The notes under the pieces: model-generated
What the model was told of the DNA's origin: nothing
The model's database searches: none
The model's input: the letters and a program-made list of their open reading frames with translations, nothing else
Assembly (NCBI RefSeq): GCF_000428845.1
Contig: NZ_AUAS01000020.1
Span: forward strand, 1 to 54,470
DNA length: 54,470 bases
From: Dyadobacter alkalitolerans DSM 23607
GTDB lineage: Bacteria; Bacteroidota; Bacteroidia; Cytophagales; Spirosomataceae
Direction: 5' to 3'
Made by a program: the position numbers and the translations under genes
Part shown: in pieces, positions 7,939-16,303 of the stretch
How the letters are laid out: the number at the start of each line of letters is the position of its first letter
Numbering within the stretch: the first letter of the stretch is position 1

Positions 7939-8679
7939 ATGAAAAAGTTAGAGAATAAAATAGCGCTGGTAACTGGTGGCAGCCGTGGTATCGGAGCAGC
8001 AATCAGCAAAAAATTAGCCCTCGAAGGTGCAACAGTCCTGTTCACCTTTTCGCATGCAACTGAGAAGGCTCAAGCAGTGGTGGCCGAAATCAAGGAAGCA
8101 GGCGGAAATGCAGTAGCCATTCAAGCAGATAGTTCCGACAGCCAACAGATTACGGATACAGTAAATGCCACCATCGCGAAGTTTGGTCATATTGATATAC
8201 TCGTGAGCAATGCGGGCATCTATATTGGAAAGGCATTCGAAGACCATACGCTTGAGGACTATGAGCGCATTATGTCCATCAATGTGCGTGCCGTCTACCT
8301 GGCTGCGCATGCGGTAGCAAAACACATGTCAGCCGGTGGCCGCATTATCACCATCGGGAGCAATATGGCCGACAATTCATTGAGCCCGCAGACAACTTTG
8401 TACACCATGAGCAAATCAGCCTTGCAGGGATTCACCCGGGGTTTGGCGCGTGACCTGGGTCCAAAAGGCATTACGGTAAATTTAGTCCAGCCCGGACCGA
8501 TTGATACCGATATGAACCCTTCCAATACGGAACATGCCAATTTCGTACGGAGCAGAATGGCCATTCCGAAATATGGGACCGGTGAGGATATTGCAGGTCT
8601 GGTGTCTTTTTTGGCAAGTGAAGAAGGAAATTTCATTACAGGCTCCGCGCTGACCATTGACGGCGGTTTTAACGCCTGA
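7939..8679 (+). CDS. SDR-family NAD(P)-dependent oxidoreductase
   Basis: A 246-residue classical short-chain dehydrogenase. The cofactor loop is TGGSRGIG at 12-19, the NAG motif SNAG is near 91-94, the catalytic residues are S141, Y155 and K159 (YTMSK), and the C-terminal GSALTIDGGFNA ends the protein at the usual length. It resembles 3-oxoacyl-ACP reductase-like SDRs that act on small carbonyl compounds, but the substrate is not evident. It is divergent from the HxlR regulator and is probably its target. A hairpin follows the stop at 8711-8737. Confidence 0.92.
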   Translation: MKKLENKIALVTGGSRGIGAAISKKLALEGATVLFTFSHATEKAQAVVAEIKEAGGNAVAIQADSSDSQQITDTVNATIAKFGHIDILVSNAGIYIGKAFEDHTLEDYERIMSINVRAVYLAAHAVAKHMSAGGRIITIGSNMADNSLSPQTTLYTMSKSALQGFTRGLARDLGPKGITVNLVQPGPIDTDMNPSNTEHANFVRSRMAIPKYGTGEDIAGLVSFLASEEGNFITGSALTIDGGFNA

Positions 8680-8710
8680 CCGGATTTCTGTGCTGTTGTT
8701 ATCTACTGGG

Positions 8711-8737
8711 GCCGTCTCAAATCAGATTTGGGACGGC
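8711..8737 (+). terminator. Hairpin after the SDR gene
   Basis: GCCGTCTCAAA and TTTGGGACGGC pair over 11 bases (one G-U) with a five-base loop, 32 bases after the SDR stop. The following sequence (TTCAAACTT) is only weakly T-rich, so it is a plausible but imperfect terminator. Confidence 0.5.
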
Positions 8738-8739
8738 TT

Positions 8740-9326
8740 CAAACTTATGAAAGCACAATAGATGAGCCATAGCAGAGGCACTCAACCAGCACGAATTTAT
8801 CAATTTGTTCAAACCCCATTTGTGATACATGTATGCCCCTGGTGGACGAGTGCATTTGCAGCCAACTGCCCAAGCCCATCCACAGAGCCCGTAATAAATA
8901 TTTTTGCCATAAATGTTGAGTGTCCCTTACAACGTCTTAGTAAATCAATCTTACTATTTTAATGCCTGGTCTATATCAAAATGGCGGACTATTGCAGTCC
9001 GCCGTACAATCTGCAACAAGGAAGTGGGCGCATTTGCAGCGAATACTTCCAGGTGGTTATCGAAATAACCAATTTGTGGCAAGGCAAGCCTGCCCTCGCT
9101 TTGCAATCAGACCTTGTTGATAGGTAACAGCAAGTTGTTTTTGCTACGGAAAGCTCCGCATCCGGAAGACCAGACCCTGCAAAGGACTGAATGAGATTGC
9201 GCTGCCAAGTTAGTGGTTGGCAGCGTACGCGCGGCAAAATTAAGAAATGGTAATATGGAGCCCTTACTGACGATTTATTTAATATACCCTTAATATCACA
9301 TATGCTATTTTGCAAGAAAACCACAT
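8740..9326. other. Gene-poor gap with an SDR remnant and a hairpin
   Basis: About 590 bases without an intact gene. It contains a minus-strand SDR N-terminal remnant at 8809-8910 (listed separately). It also holds an 8-bp perfect hairpin, GGCGGACT-ATTGC-AGTCCGCC at 8983-9003, without an adjoining T-run. The remainder, including 9040-9300, shows no frame with recognisable protein character. It looks like eroded coding sequence. Confidence 0.5.
8809..8910 (-). pseudogene. N-terminal remnant of an SDR/epimerase gene
   Basis: From the ATG at 8910 the minus strand reads MAKIFITGSVDGLGQLAANA and then LVHQGH before hitting TGA at 8811-8809. This is an unmistakable Rossmann-fold start (beta1, the TGxxxGxG-like loop, alpha1, and the beta2 lead-in QGH). 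Only 33 of the expected roughly 230-300 residues remain. It is a dead fragment, distinct from the intact SDR at 7939. Confidence 0.6.
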
Positions 9327-10295
9327 ATGGAGATTTTCTTAATGGTACTTGGCGGGCTGGGCCTGTTCCTGTTTGCGATCAACAATCTTTCTGATACACT
9401 CAGGGAGCTTATTGGGCATAAAGCCAACAAATGGCTGGACCTTTTCACCAAAAACCTTGTCACTTCCGTCATTACCGGAACGATCGCAACCATTCTGCTC
9501 GACTCTTCGTCAGCTGTTATAATTATGACCATCGTCCTGGTTAATGCAGGCGCATTGACCTTTCGTCAGTCGCTTGGAATCGTCATGGGAGCCAACATAG
9601 GAACAACATTTTCCAGCCAGTTGATTGCCCTGGACATAGGCCAGTACTCCCCTATCCCCATTTTTCTGGGACTTGTATTTAGCTTTGTTTCAAAAAACGA
9701 GAAGATTTCCAAGACTGCGCGTGTGGTGCTTTTCTTTGGCATTCTATTCTTTGGGCTCTATACCATGGAGCGTGCTGTTGAACCACTGAAAGACCATGAG
9801 CAATTTTTATCCTGGATGGAAAAGCTTGATAGCCCGTTTCGCGGCACAATGATCGGCGCATTGGTTACGCTGGTCATTCAGTCTTCTTCTGCAACGGTGG
9901 GCATGGTGATTACCTTGGCCAAGAAAGAGCTGATCCATTTGCCAGGCGCAATCGCAGTTATGCTCGGCGCAGAATTGGGCACATGCTCTGACACACTGAT
10001 GGCTACGATCCGGTCTGATCGTCAGGCCATCAAAACCGGGCTGTTCCACTTGTTCTTCAATATCATCTGCATTGCCGTTGGCTTAGCAGTTTTTTCCCAG
10101 TTTGTTATCTTGATAGAATGGCTGTCCAAAAGCGCTGGCATGCAGCAAAAGATTGCCAACGCCCACATGATTTTCAACTTTGCCGGGGTTTTGCTATTCC
10201 TTCCTTTTATCCCACTTGTTGAAAAGTTGCTAAACCAGTTGTTGCCGGAAAAAAAGAATCTGGCCAGAGGGGTCCAGCCGCCTGCTGCGGGCTAG
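9327..10295 (+). CDS. Na+/phosphate symporter family protein (NptA-like)
   Basis: A 322-residue integral membrane protein with about eight hydrophobic segments. It carries the paired Na_Pi_cotrans repeats: LLDSSSAVIIMTIVLVNAG with GIVMGANIGTT in the first half and VIQSSSATVGMVITLA with AVMLGAELGT in the second. The (Q/D)SSSA motifs form the substrate site of this family, which imports inorganic phosphate with Na+. It stops after the transport core and lacks the C-terminal PhoU-like domain of longer homologues. It heads a stretch of phosphate-related genes up to 18052, so a role in Pi uptake is likely. Confidence 0.88.
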   Translation: MEIFLMVLGGLGLFLFAINNLSDTLRELIGHKANKWLDLFTKNLVTSVITGTIATILLDSSSAVIIMTIVLVNAGALTFRQSLGIVMGANIGTTFSSQLIALDIGQYSPIPIFLGLVFSFVSKNEKISKTARVVLFFGILFFGLYTMERAVEPLKDHEQFLSWMEKLDSPFRGTMIGALVTLVIQSSSATVGMVITLAKKELIHLPGAIAVMLGAELGTCSDTLMATIRSDRQAIKTGLFHLFFNIICIAVGLAVFSQFVILIEWLSKSAGMQQKIANAHMIFNFAGVLLFLPFIPLVEKLLNQLLPEKKNLARGVQPPAAG

Positions 10296-10340
10296 AACAA
10301 GCGCACATGCTTCATAACGCTAGAAATCACCTGGCTGGAC

Positions 10341-10541
10341 ATGAAATTAGTAGGCTTTCGTTGGGTTATGAAGAAACCAGGTGCTATTACCTGGATAAAT
10401 TACGACCTGGTTCGCCTTTTTAACAAAGCGTTATTTTCAGAAAAGTTAAAAGCGCTGGAAAGCTCGGAGTGAAAGACCTATTTTGATCTGGTCATGGATG
10501 AATTTTCAAGCCACCCAACGATCACCGTTGTATCAGACTAA
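10341..10541 (+). pseudogene. Small ORF interrupted by one in-frame TGA, upstream of ThuA gene
   Basis: ATG at 10341 opens a frame reading MKLVGFRWVMKKPGAITWIN and on to LKALESSE, then TGA at 10470-10472. The same frame continues without break as KTYFDLVMDEFSSHPTITVVSD to the TAA at 10539-10541. The whole would be 66 codons with one internal stop. The final TAA overlaps the ATG of the ThuA-like gene (TAATG), which argues that this frame was once translated and coupled to it. I do not recognise the family. It may be a 43-residue protein or a gene broken by a point mutation. Confidence 0.4.
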
Positions 10542-11398
10542 TGATGGCATCAAATCCAAATAACTCAGGTGAAGGTCCGGGATGGCATTTATATCTTTCT
10601 CTTGCAGTTTGCCTTATAGCCATTGGGATGTTGTTTTACACTATTCAAAGGACAGGGCTTTTTCTGTCTGAAACGGACGCTGCGCAAACTTCTGACCCAT
10701 TACCCGGTTTGAGTCCAGCTTCCAGCGGCGTTCTCATTTTTAGCAAAACCAATGGCTTTCGGCATAGTTCAATCAGGCCAGCAATAGCGGCGATTACAAA
10801 GGAATGTACCAATAGGGGCTGGCAAGTTTATGCAACCGAAGATGTTGCATATATAGATTCGACACATTTAAAGCGGTTTAAAGTGGTGGTTTTTCTTTCC
10901 ACAACAGGAGAAATCTTTAACAATCAGCAAAGGATAGATTTCGAAAAATACATCGAAAATGGCGGCGGATATGCAGGTATTCATTCTGCATCAGACACGG
11001 AACACCATTGGCCATGGTATAAAGAATTGCTTGGAACATTGTTTCGTGATCATACTTTTATTCCTCATAAGCCGGAAGCTGAACTGATTACCGAGGCTGT
11101 CACGCATCCGATAAACCAAGGCCTTCCGAAAAAGTGGCGCAAGGCGGATGAATGGTACAATTTTCAACAGAATGTACGCGGTAAGCCAGGATTTCAAGTC
11201 CTGTTAAGCCTAAATGAAAACTCCTATTTTTCGATATGGCGTAAAATGAATGGTGATCACCCGATATCATGGACGCATCAGATGCGGCGCGGAAAAATGT
11301 TTTACACAGCGCTAGGCCACAACGAACAGACTTTCAGTGACCCGGATGCAATGCGGCACATCATGGGAGGTATCCGCTGGGCAGGACAATTGCCCTGA
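10541..11398 (+). CDS. ThuA-like domain protein, membrane-anchored
   Basis: A 285-residue protein with an N-terminal membrane anchor (about 15-37, LYLSLAVCLIAIGMLFY) followed by a ThuA domain (about 60-283). Family features seen are VLIFSKTNGFRHSSI, the strand VVVFLSTTGEIFN, GGGYAGIHSASDTEHHWPWY, RDHTFIPHKPEAEL, DEWYNF and MFYTALGHNEQTF. ThuA domains have a class I glutamine-amidotransferase-like fold and are tied to trehalose or other sugar metabolism, often in periplasmic sugar-degrading proteins; the reaction is not settled. Start ATGATG at 10541 overlaps the previous stop. The metallophosphoesterase follows 112 bases later. Confidence 0.9.
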   Translation: MMASNPNNSGEGPGWHLYLSLAVCLIAIGMLFYTIQRTGLFLSETDAAQTSDPLPGLSPASSGVLIFSKTNGFRHSSIRPAIAAITKECTNRGWQVYATEDVAYIDSTHLKRFKVVVFLSTTGEIFNNQQRIDFEKYIENGGGYAGIHSASDTEHHWPWYKELLGTLFRDHTFIPHKPEAELITEAVTHPINQGLPKKWRKADEWYNFQQNVRGKPGFQVLLSLNENSYFSIWRKMNGDHPISWTHQMRRGKMFYTALGHNEQTFSDPDAMRHIMGGIRWAGQLP

Positions 11399-11510
11399 CA
11401 AACACTTACTATGCCCTAACCGGAAGATCGTTTGCACACAATTTAATAACCCTCCAATAATATAAGGTTCACATTTAAAAAGCATATTTGCTAAACGCAC
11501 ATTTAGCTTC

Positions 11511-12422
11511 ATGCTTAGAAGAAACCTCTTAAAAACGCTTGGAATGGCCGTTGGCGGATGTTCAATCTCTGGGGCTTCCAACGCCTTCTCAGTGACTCCA
11601 AAGCGCGTATTACGGATCGCTCACTTGACCGACATTCACGTTCAGCCCCACCTTTGGGCAGGCAAAGGTTTTGAAAAATGTCTCCATCATCTTCAAAAAC
11701 TGGAAGTAAAGCCAGACTTAATTCTCAACACAGGCGATTCGGTGATGGGCTCTAGCGGCATTTCAAGAGAGAAAGCTGCCAGAGAATGGGCGCTTTACCG
11801 CAACATTACCACTTCCGAAAATAGCATAGCGATGGCATCCTGTCTTGGAAACCATGATATCTGGTGCCCTGACACCACTTCCTTTACAGACGGGAAAAAG
11901 TGGGCTATGGATGAGTTAGAGATGACCCGGAATTACCGCAGCTTCAACCAAAACGGATGGCACATTATATTGCTTGACAGCATTCACATGCGACCGGAAG
12001 GGACAGGTTATTATGGCAGGCTTGATGAAGCGCAAATGGATTGGCTGAAAGAAGATTTAAATAACACCCCTACCCACACGCCGATTCTGGTTGCTTCACA
12101 TATCCCCATATTGTCAGCAAGTGTATTCTTCGATGGTGATAATTTAAAGGATAATCAATGGGTTGTTCCCGGCAGCTGGATGCATACTGATTCTGCCCAG
12201 ATCGTCAAGCTTTTCCACCGGCATAAAAATGTAAAGCTAGCCATCAGTGGGCACATACATCTTTTGGACCGGGTGATTTACAATGATATCGCTTACTGCT
12301 GCAATGGAGCCGTCTCAGGCAATTATTGGATGGGAAAATACAAGCAGACGAGCCCAGGATATGCCATCATCGATCTTTTTGATGATGGGTCTTTTTCCAA
12401 TGAATATGTGCACTATCATTGA
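11511..12422 (+). CDS. Tat-exported calcineurin-like metallophosphoesterase
   Basis: A 303-residue protein that starts with a twin-arginine signal (MLRRNLLKTLGMAVGG then a small-residue cleavage region SGASNAFS). The five metallophosphoesterase motifs are all present: AHLTDIHVQP (DxH), LNTGDSV (GD), LGNHDIW (GNHD), ASHIPI (H) and SGHIHLLD (GHxH). It should bind a di-metal centre and hydrolyse phosphoesters in the periplasm; the substrate is unknown. It lies between a ThuA-like protein and a remnant of a phytase-like esterase, within the phosphate-themed block. Confidence 0.92.
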   Translation: MLRRNLLKTLGMAVGGCSISGASNAFSVTPKRVLRIAHLTDIHVQPHLWAGKGFEKCLHHLQKLEVKPDLILNTGDSVMGSSGISREKAAREWALYRNITTSENSIAMASCLGNHDIWCPDTTSFTDGKKWAMDELEMTRNYRSFNQNGWHIILLDSIHMRPEGTGYYGRLDEAQMDWLKEDLNNTPTHTPILVASHIPILSASVFFDGDNLKDNQWVVPGSWMHTDSAQIVKLFHRHKNVKLAISGHIHLLDRVIYNDIAYCCNGAVSGNYWMGKYKQTSPGYAIIDLFDDGSFSNEYVHYH

Positions 12423-12508
12423 TAACAGAAAGGTAATTTTCAAGCAATCAAGTTAATGTTTCGATAAAATACCGGCGCGTAGTTTTACCAAAACTAAACT
12501 TTTTAAAA

Positions 12509-12780
12509 ATGAAGAAATTTTTATGCTCATGCCTGAGCTTTGCTGCTGCTGCCCTATTTAGCAGGTTTTAGCCGATCTGATGACTGATCTTTCAACCTTG
12601 TACCCACATGATAAGGCCGAAGGCATCGCCATCATTAATTCCACCACCATTGCCGTTGCCAATGATGATGATTTTGGCGTTGTTGGTGCAGGTTCTTATA
12701 TGTCAAAAATCCTTGCATCAACCGGGGCAGTGGATCGCAACACCATCTATTTTGTGAAGCTCAAACAACCGCTTTGGTAG
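12509..12780 (+). pseudogene. Phytase-like esterase gene reduced to signal peptide and C-terminus
   Basis: ATG at 12509 opens a signal-peptide-like sequence (MKKFLCSCLSFAAAALFSRF) that ends at TAG. A shifted frame takes over at once and reads VLADLMTDLSTLYPHDKAEG, then SNDDDFG-like AVANDDDFGVVGAG and a terminal TIYFVKLKQPLW to the TAG at 12778-12780. The second part resembles the C-terminus of secreted esterase-like-activity-of-phytase proteins, which hydrolyse phosphoesters. Several hundred codons between the two ends are missing, so the gene is dead. The family assignment rests on the C-terminal pattern only. Confidence 0.55.
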
Positions 12781-12813
12781 TGAATTGAAATAATTTGCTG
12801 CCTCAGATTCAGC

Positions 12814-12854
12814 AAAAAAAGCTGTGCGGCAAATCGGGCCGCACAGCTTTTTTT
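12814..12854. terminator. Bidirectional intrinsic terminator
   Basis: A perfect 17-bp inverted repeat, AAAAAAAGCTGTGCGGC at 12814-12830 with its complement at 12838-12854, separated by seven bases. It ends in a T-run on both strands. It lies between the convergent phytase-like remnant (+) and the ExeM/NucH gene (-), so it can terminate both. Confidence 0.9.
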
Positions 12855-12879
12855 GATAGATATGTCGACTGTATTTTGG

Positions 12880-15800
12880 CTACCTGACAACGAATTTAAC
12901 ATGCTGCTTGCCCTGACCAGCTGTAACAAATTCAACATAATACAAGCCCGGCACCAACATTGTTTTTGTGTTCAACAATAATTCATGCGCCTGTTCGCCC
13001 CTTGTTGCATTCACGGCAATCTGCTGGCCAGTGATGCCGAACATCCGAATGGAATGAATATTGACATTTGAAGCAGATAATGTAAAAATCCCCTGGTTTG
13101 GATTTGGATAGATCTTATACTGTGCTTGATCAAGATCTGATTTTACTGCAATGATCCGCGACAATTCGAATGAGCCCTTGAAATCATTTTGTTTGAGCTT
13201 ATAATAATACGTTTGTCCTGGTTGCACATTCACATCCGAGAAACTGTATTCACTACGCTGCTTTGTAGTCGCGTTACCTAATACAAAACCTATCTTTTCG
13301 AAATGTTTTCCATCCAGGCTTTTCAACACTTCAAATCCCATATTATCTTCTTCACTTGCAGTCTTCCAGGTTAGTTTATTAGATTGCCCGGCAGAAGTCC
13401 CTTCGAAGGAAATGTAGCTAACCGGCAATGCTTTATCCAATGACAAACCGATCAGAACAGGATCATGGTCAGCAGACCGGAATTGGTCGGCGCCATACAA
13501 GCTGCTTACCTGGGCCGCTGATTTGAACTCCGTATTGTAATCCAGTACATTGGGCTCGTCTGCATTAATGTGCCATTTGGCTGCGCCGGTCACTTGTTTG
13601 CTCAGTGAATTGCTGGCCAGTGCATGGTCGAGCGAGCCGATTTGCCCGTCAAAAACATAAGAATAGGACGTTTCGGGAAGCAGATTTTGATAGCCTGCCG
13701 CTGCCAAGATTGTGAGGGGATCTTCCTTGGCATATGCATTTAAATCCCCCAAAATCAAATAATCCGGGTCTGTGGTGCCAGTTGGTTTCGATGCCAGCCA
13801 GGCAGCCAGATCGGTTGCTTGTCTGCTTCGCGTACCATTTGAAAAGCCTTGTCCGTCACCAGCGTCTGCGTCACCGGCTCCGCCTGAGCTTGATCCTTTG
13901 GATTTGAAATGATTTACAACAATAGTAAACACCTCTCCATTTGAGTTTTGCGTAAAAGTCTGAGCCAACGGCCTGCGACCTACCAGGTCAAATGCTGCAC
14001 TGGTGGTTAATGTGGCAGCATTTCCCGCAGGTGTTACCTGACTGGTTTTATAGATCATGCCGACCGTAATCGCGTCTGTTGAGATGGGAGCGTTTGCCCC
14101 TGATGGGTTCACAAATGCATAATCAGCGGTACTTTCCGGATCGGCATTCAGTCCATTAACCAGGTCTTCCAGCGCCGACGTTGGTGTCGTCCCATTGTGC
14201 TGGATCTCCATCAATCCGATCACATCTGCGCCAGACCGGATCAGCGCCTTGATGATCTTGGTTTTTTGACGTTGAAATTCTTCTGCTGTGTTAGCGCCCC
14301 GGTATGCATCGCCACTTCCGTCAAGGTTTACAAAATAATTCAGCACATTCGCACTCCCAATTTTAAGAGATGACGATCCGGCCACTGCGCCGCCCGTTAG
14401 TGCAGGTGGCGTGTTGGAACGGGCATTCGAGGATTGAAAATCGACTCCGGTGGCGGTCTGAATGCGATATCCTTCCAGGCGCTCATCGAGAATGCCGATG
14501 ATGCTGGCAACCTGATCCCCTCCGCGCAAAGTGTTGGACGCGCTGAGCGCATTTCCGCCACGACCGAAGATAATCGGGTCCGGGTTTTGCCGGGTGCTTC
14601 CGTCATCGAGCAAGATTTGTCTTTTGGCAAGTTGTGACAAATAAGCACTATAACCGGCTGCGTCAGGCGCATTGAACTGTGTAAACTGGTCAAGCCGTGC
14701 GTCGGTTCCTGGCTGGTTACCATCACCTTCAACTGAAAGTAAAACCTGTCCATAACGTCCCAGCTCGAAAAATTCAGTGACCGTAAGGTTCCCGGTTGTG
14801 GCACTTAGCTCGGTCAGCATGCCTTCGTAGCGTTCGAGATCTGCCACATTTGTCACTGGCAATTTCACTGCAACAGGAGCCGGCAATGCGGCCGGGCCAA
14901 GGTTTGTAAAGCCCGTTAATGTTTTGATTTCCGTCAAACGCGTGGTAACCCCGCCGGTGGTGCCTATAAAATCGAGAACCGTACCCGTTAGATTAACCTT
15001 ATCTCCTGTGTTTGGCGTGACCAAACCAACCGGGTCAGCTGCAACATTATAAACGAAGATGCCTTCCGATGTGGCCTCGTCTGAGTCCGCATCAGCATCT
15101 TCTTCCTGCACGTAAAAACCATTCAAGCCATTCGGACCAATGAAAGTGCGCGTCACCACGCCTTCAATGGTGTATTCTCCTGTTAGTGCCGCCAACTGCC
15201 CGCTTCCCTGAATAGCATGGATTCTGGTCGCCGTGCCAGCAGGCGCACTGGTGGTGAAAGTCCAGGCAGTAACATCCGTTATTCCCGAAAAGTCATTGCC
15301 CGCTTCATCACTCAGTGCTCCCGCAGGTAAGGTCACTGCGTAAGACTTGCTGTTCAGTAAAGTAACGCCCGAGATGGTAACGACCGCACCGTTTACACTA
15401 ACATTAGCCGATTGAATGTCGACTGACTGCGTGGTGTTATCAGTCGCATTGGTAATGGTAAATGCCCCAGTCTTTTTTACAACGTTTTCGGACAAAGTCA
15501 ACACCAGATTGCTTGTTAACTGCACATTGGTTGCATTGTCTGGCGGAGAAAGCGAGCTGATCACGGGCGGGGTGACATCCGGTCCGGATACGGTCTCCCC
15601 GATGGAAACATCGTCTAATGCAATGCGGTCACGGCTACCCGTCAGTCCGACAGAGGATTCCCAGTAAACCCATCTCAGCTGCACCAGGTCCTGATTTTCC
15701 AGAGCAGCGGGAAGCATCAACGAAAAGGAGGCCGCATGCCCGGCTGCATTGCCTGCTGATGAATAAACTTCGGACGCAGTCCCCAGGTCTGAAAAGTTGC

Positions 15801-16260
15801 CACTGTCTCCAATCCGGTATTGCAACGCCAGGCTGTTGTCCCGGCTAGCTTGCTGCTGGATCGTGCGCGTCGTCCATTCGACCTGAATGTTGGTTTTTCC
15901 GGTTGTATTAATTGAAATGACAATGGCACCGGCAGCATTTGAGCCGGAAGCCAGCATCGCAATCCCATTCTCCCCATTCGTCCCCGCACTAAGCCATCCA
16001 CCCGAAGTGCTGTTGGTTAAATAAGGCAGGTCGCCAGTAGCCGGGCTGGTCGTCCTGCTCGTTGGGATAGCCGCGCTGGAAGTCCCAAACCGGTGCGCAG
16101 CCACGCCTTCCGGGAGTGTGCCACCAGAAATTTCCGTATACGTAAATGGCAGAATTTGTGCCGGTGGCGAGGTTTGTGCAAATGCACCCGGAGCCACGAC
16201 AAAGATCCAGGCCGAGCGCAGAAATAAACCGATATGCTTGCGGGATAAAATAGGTTTCAT
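12880..16260 (-). CDS. ExeM/NucH-family extracellular nuclease with T9SS sorting domain
   Basis: A 1126-residue secreted protein. It has a signal peptide (1-29, ending GAFAQ), an N-terminal beta-rich region (30-225), an Ig-like Big_5 domain (about 229-337, PPVISSLSPPDNATNVQ), an OB-fold segment (about 345-470, EYTIEGVVTRTFIGPNGLNG) and an endonuclease/exonuclease/phosphatase domain (about 620-945). The last shows IGSANVLNYF, GLMEIQHNG, VVNHFKSKG, LGDLNAYAKEDP and SADHDPV. The C-terminus is a T9SS type A sorting domain (from about 1040, YKIYPNPNQGIFTLSA). It should degrade extracellular DNA at the cell surface or outside. The PhoD gene lies 43 bases upstream on the same strand. Confidence 0.92.
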   Translation of the reverse strand: MKPILSRKHIGLFLRSAWIFVVAPGAFAQTSPPAQILPFTYTEISGGTLPEGVAAHRFGTSSAAIPTSRTTSPATGDLPYLTNSTSGGWLSAGTNGENGIAMLASGSNAAGAIVISINTTGKTNIQVEWTTRTIQQQASRDNSLALQYRIGDSGNFSDLGTASEVYSSAGNAAGHAASFSLMLPAALENQDLVQLRWVYWESSVGLTGSRDRIALDDVSIGETVSGPDVTPPVISSLSPPDNATNVQLTSNLVLTLSENVVKKTGAFTITNATDNTTQSVDIQSANVSVNGAVVTISGVTLLNSKSYAVTLPAGALSDEAGNDFSGITDVTAWTFTTSAPAGTATRIHAIQGSGQLAALTGEYTIEGVVTRTFIGPNGLNGFYVQEEDADADSDEATSEGIFVYNVAADPVGLVTPNTGDKVNLTGTVLDFIGTTGGVTTRLTEIKTLTGFTNLGPAALPAPVAVKLPVTNVADLERYEGMLTELSATTGNLTVTEFFELGRYGQVLLSVEGDGNQPGTDARLDQFTQFNAPDAAGYSAYLSQLAKRQILLDDGSTRQNPDPIIFGRGGNALSASNTLRGGDQVASIIGILDERLEGYRIQTATGVDFQSSNARSNTPPALTGGAVAGSSSLKIGSANVLNYFVNLDGSGDAYRGANTAEEFQRQKTKIIKALIRSGADVIGLMEIQHNGTTPTSALEDLVNGLNADPESTADYAFVNPSGANAPISTDAITVGMIYKTSQVTPAGNAATLTTSAAFDLVGRRPLAQTFTQNSNGEVFTIVVNHFKSKGSSSGGAGDADAGDGQGFSNGTRSRQATDLAAWLASKPTGTTDPDYLILGDLNAYAKEDPLTILAAAGYQNLLPETSYSYVFDGQIGSLDHALASNSLSKQVTGAAKWHINADEPNVLDYNTEFKSAAQVSSLYGADQFRSADHDPVLIGLSLDKALPVSYISFEGTSAGQSNKLTWKTASEEDNMGFEVLKSLDGKHFEKIGFVLGNATTKQRSEYSFSDVNVQPGQTYYYKLKQNDFKGSFELSRIIAVKSDLDQAQYKIYPNPNQGIFTLSASNVNIHSIRMFGITGQQIAVNATRGEQAHELLLNTKTMLVPGLYYVEFVTAGQGKQHVKFVVR

Positions 16261-16303
16261 AATTATTGGATCTATTTGTTGATGTAAGTTTCAGCGAGGC
16301 AAA

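Noticed and set aside
8983..9003. Perfect 8-bp hairpin in a noncoding gap, considered as a small RNA or terminator
   Set aside because: It lacks a T-run on either strand and no promoter or conserved RNA structure is visible; noted only within the gap entry.
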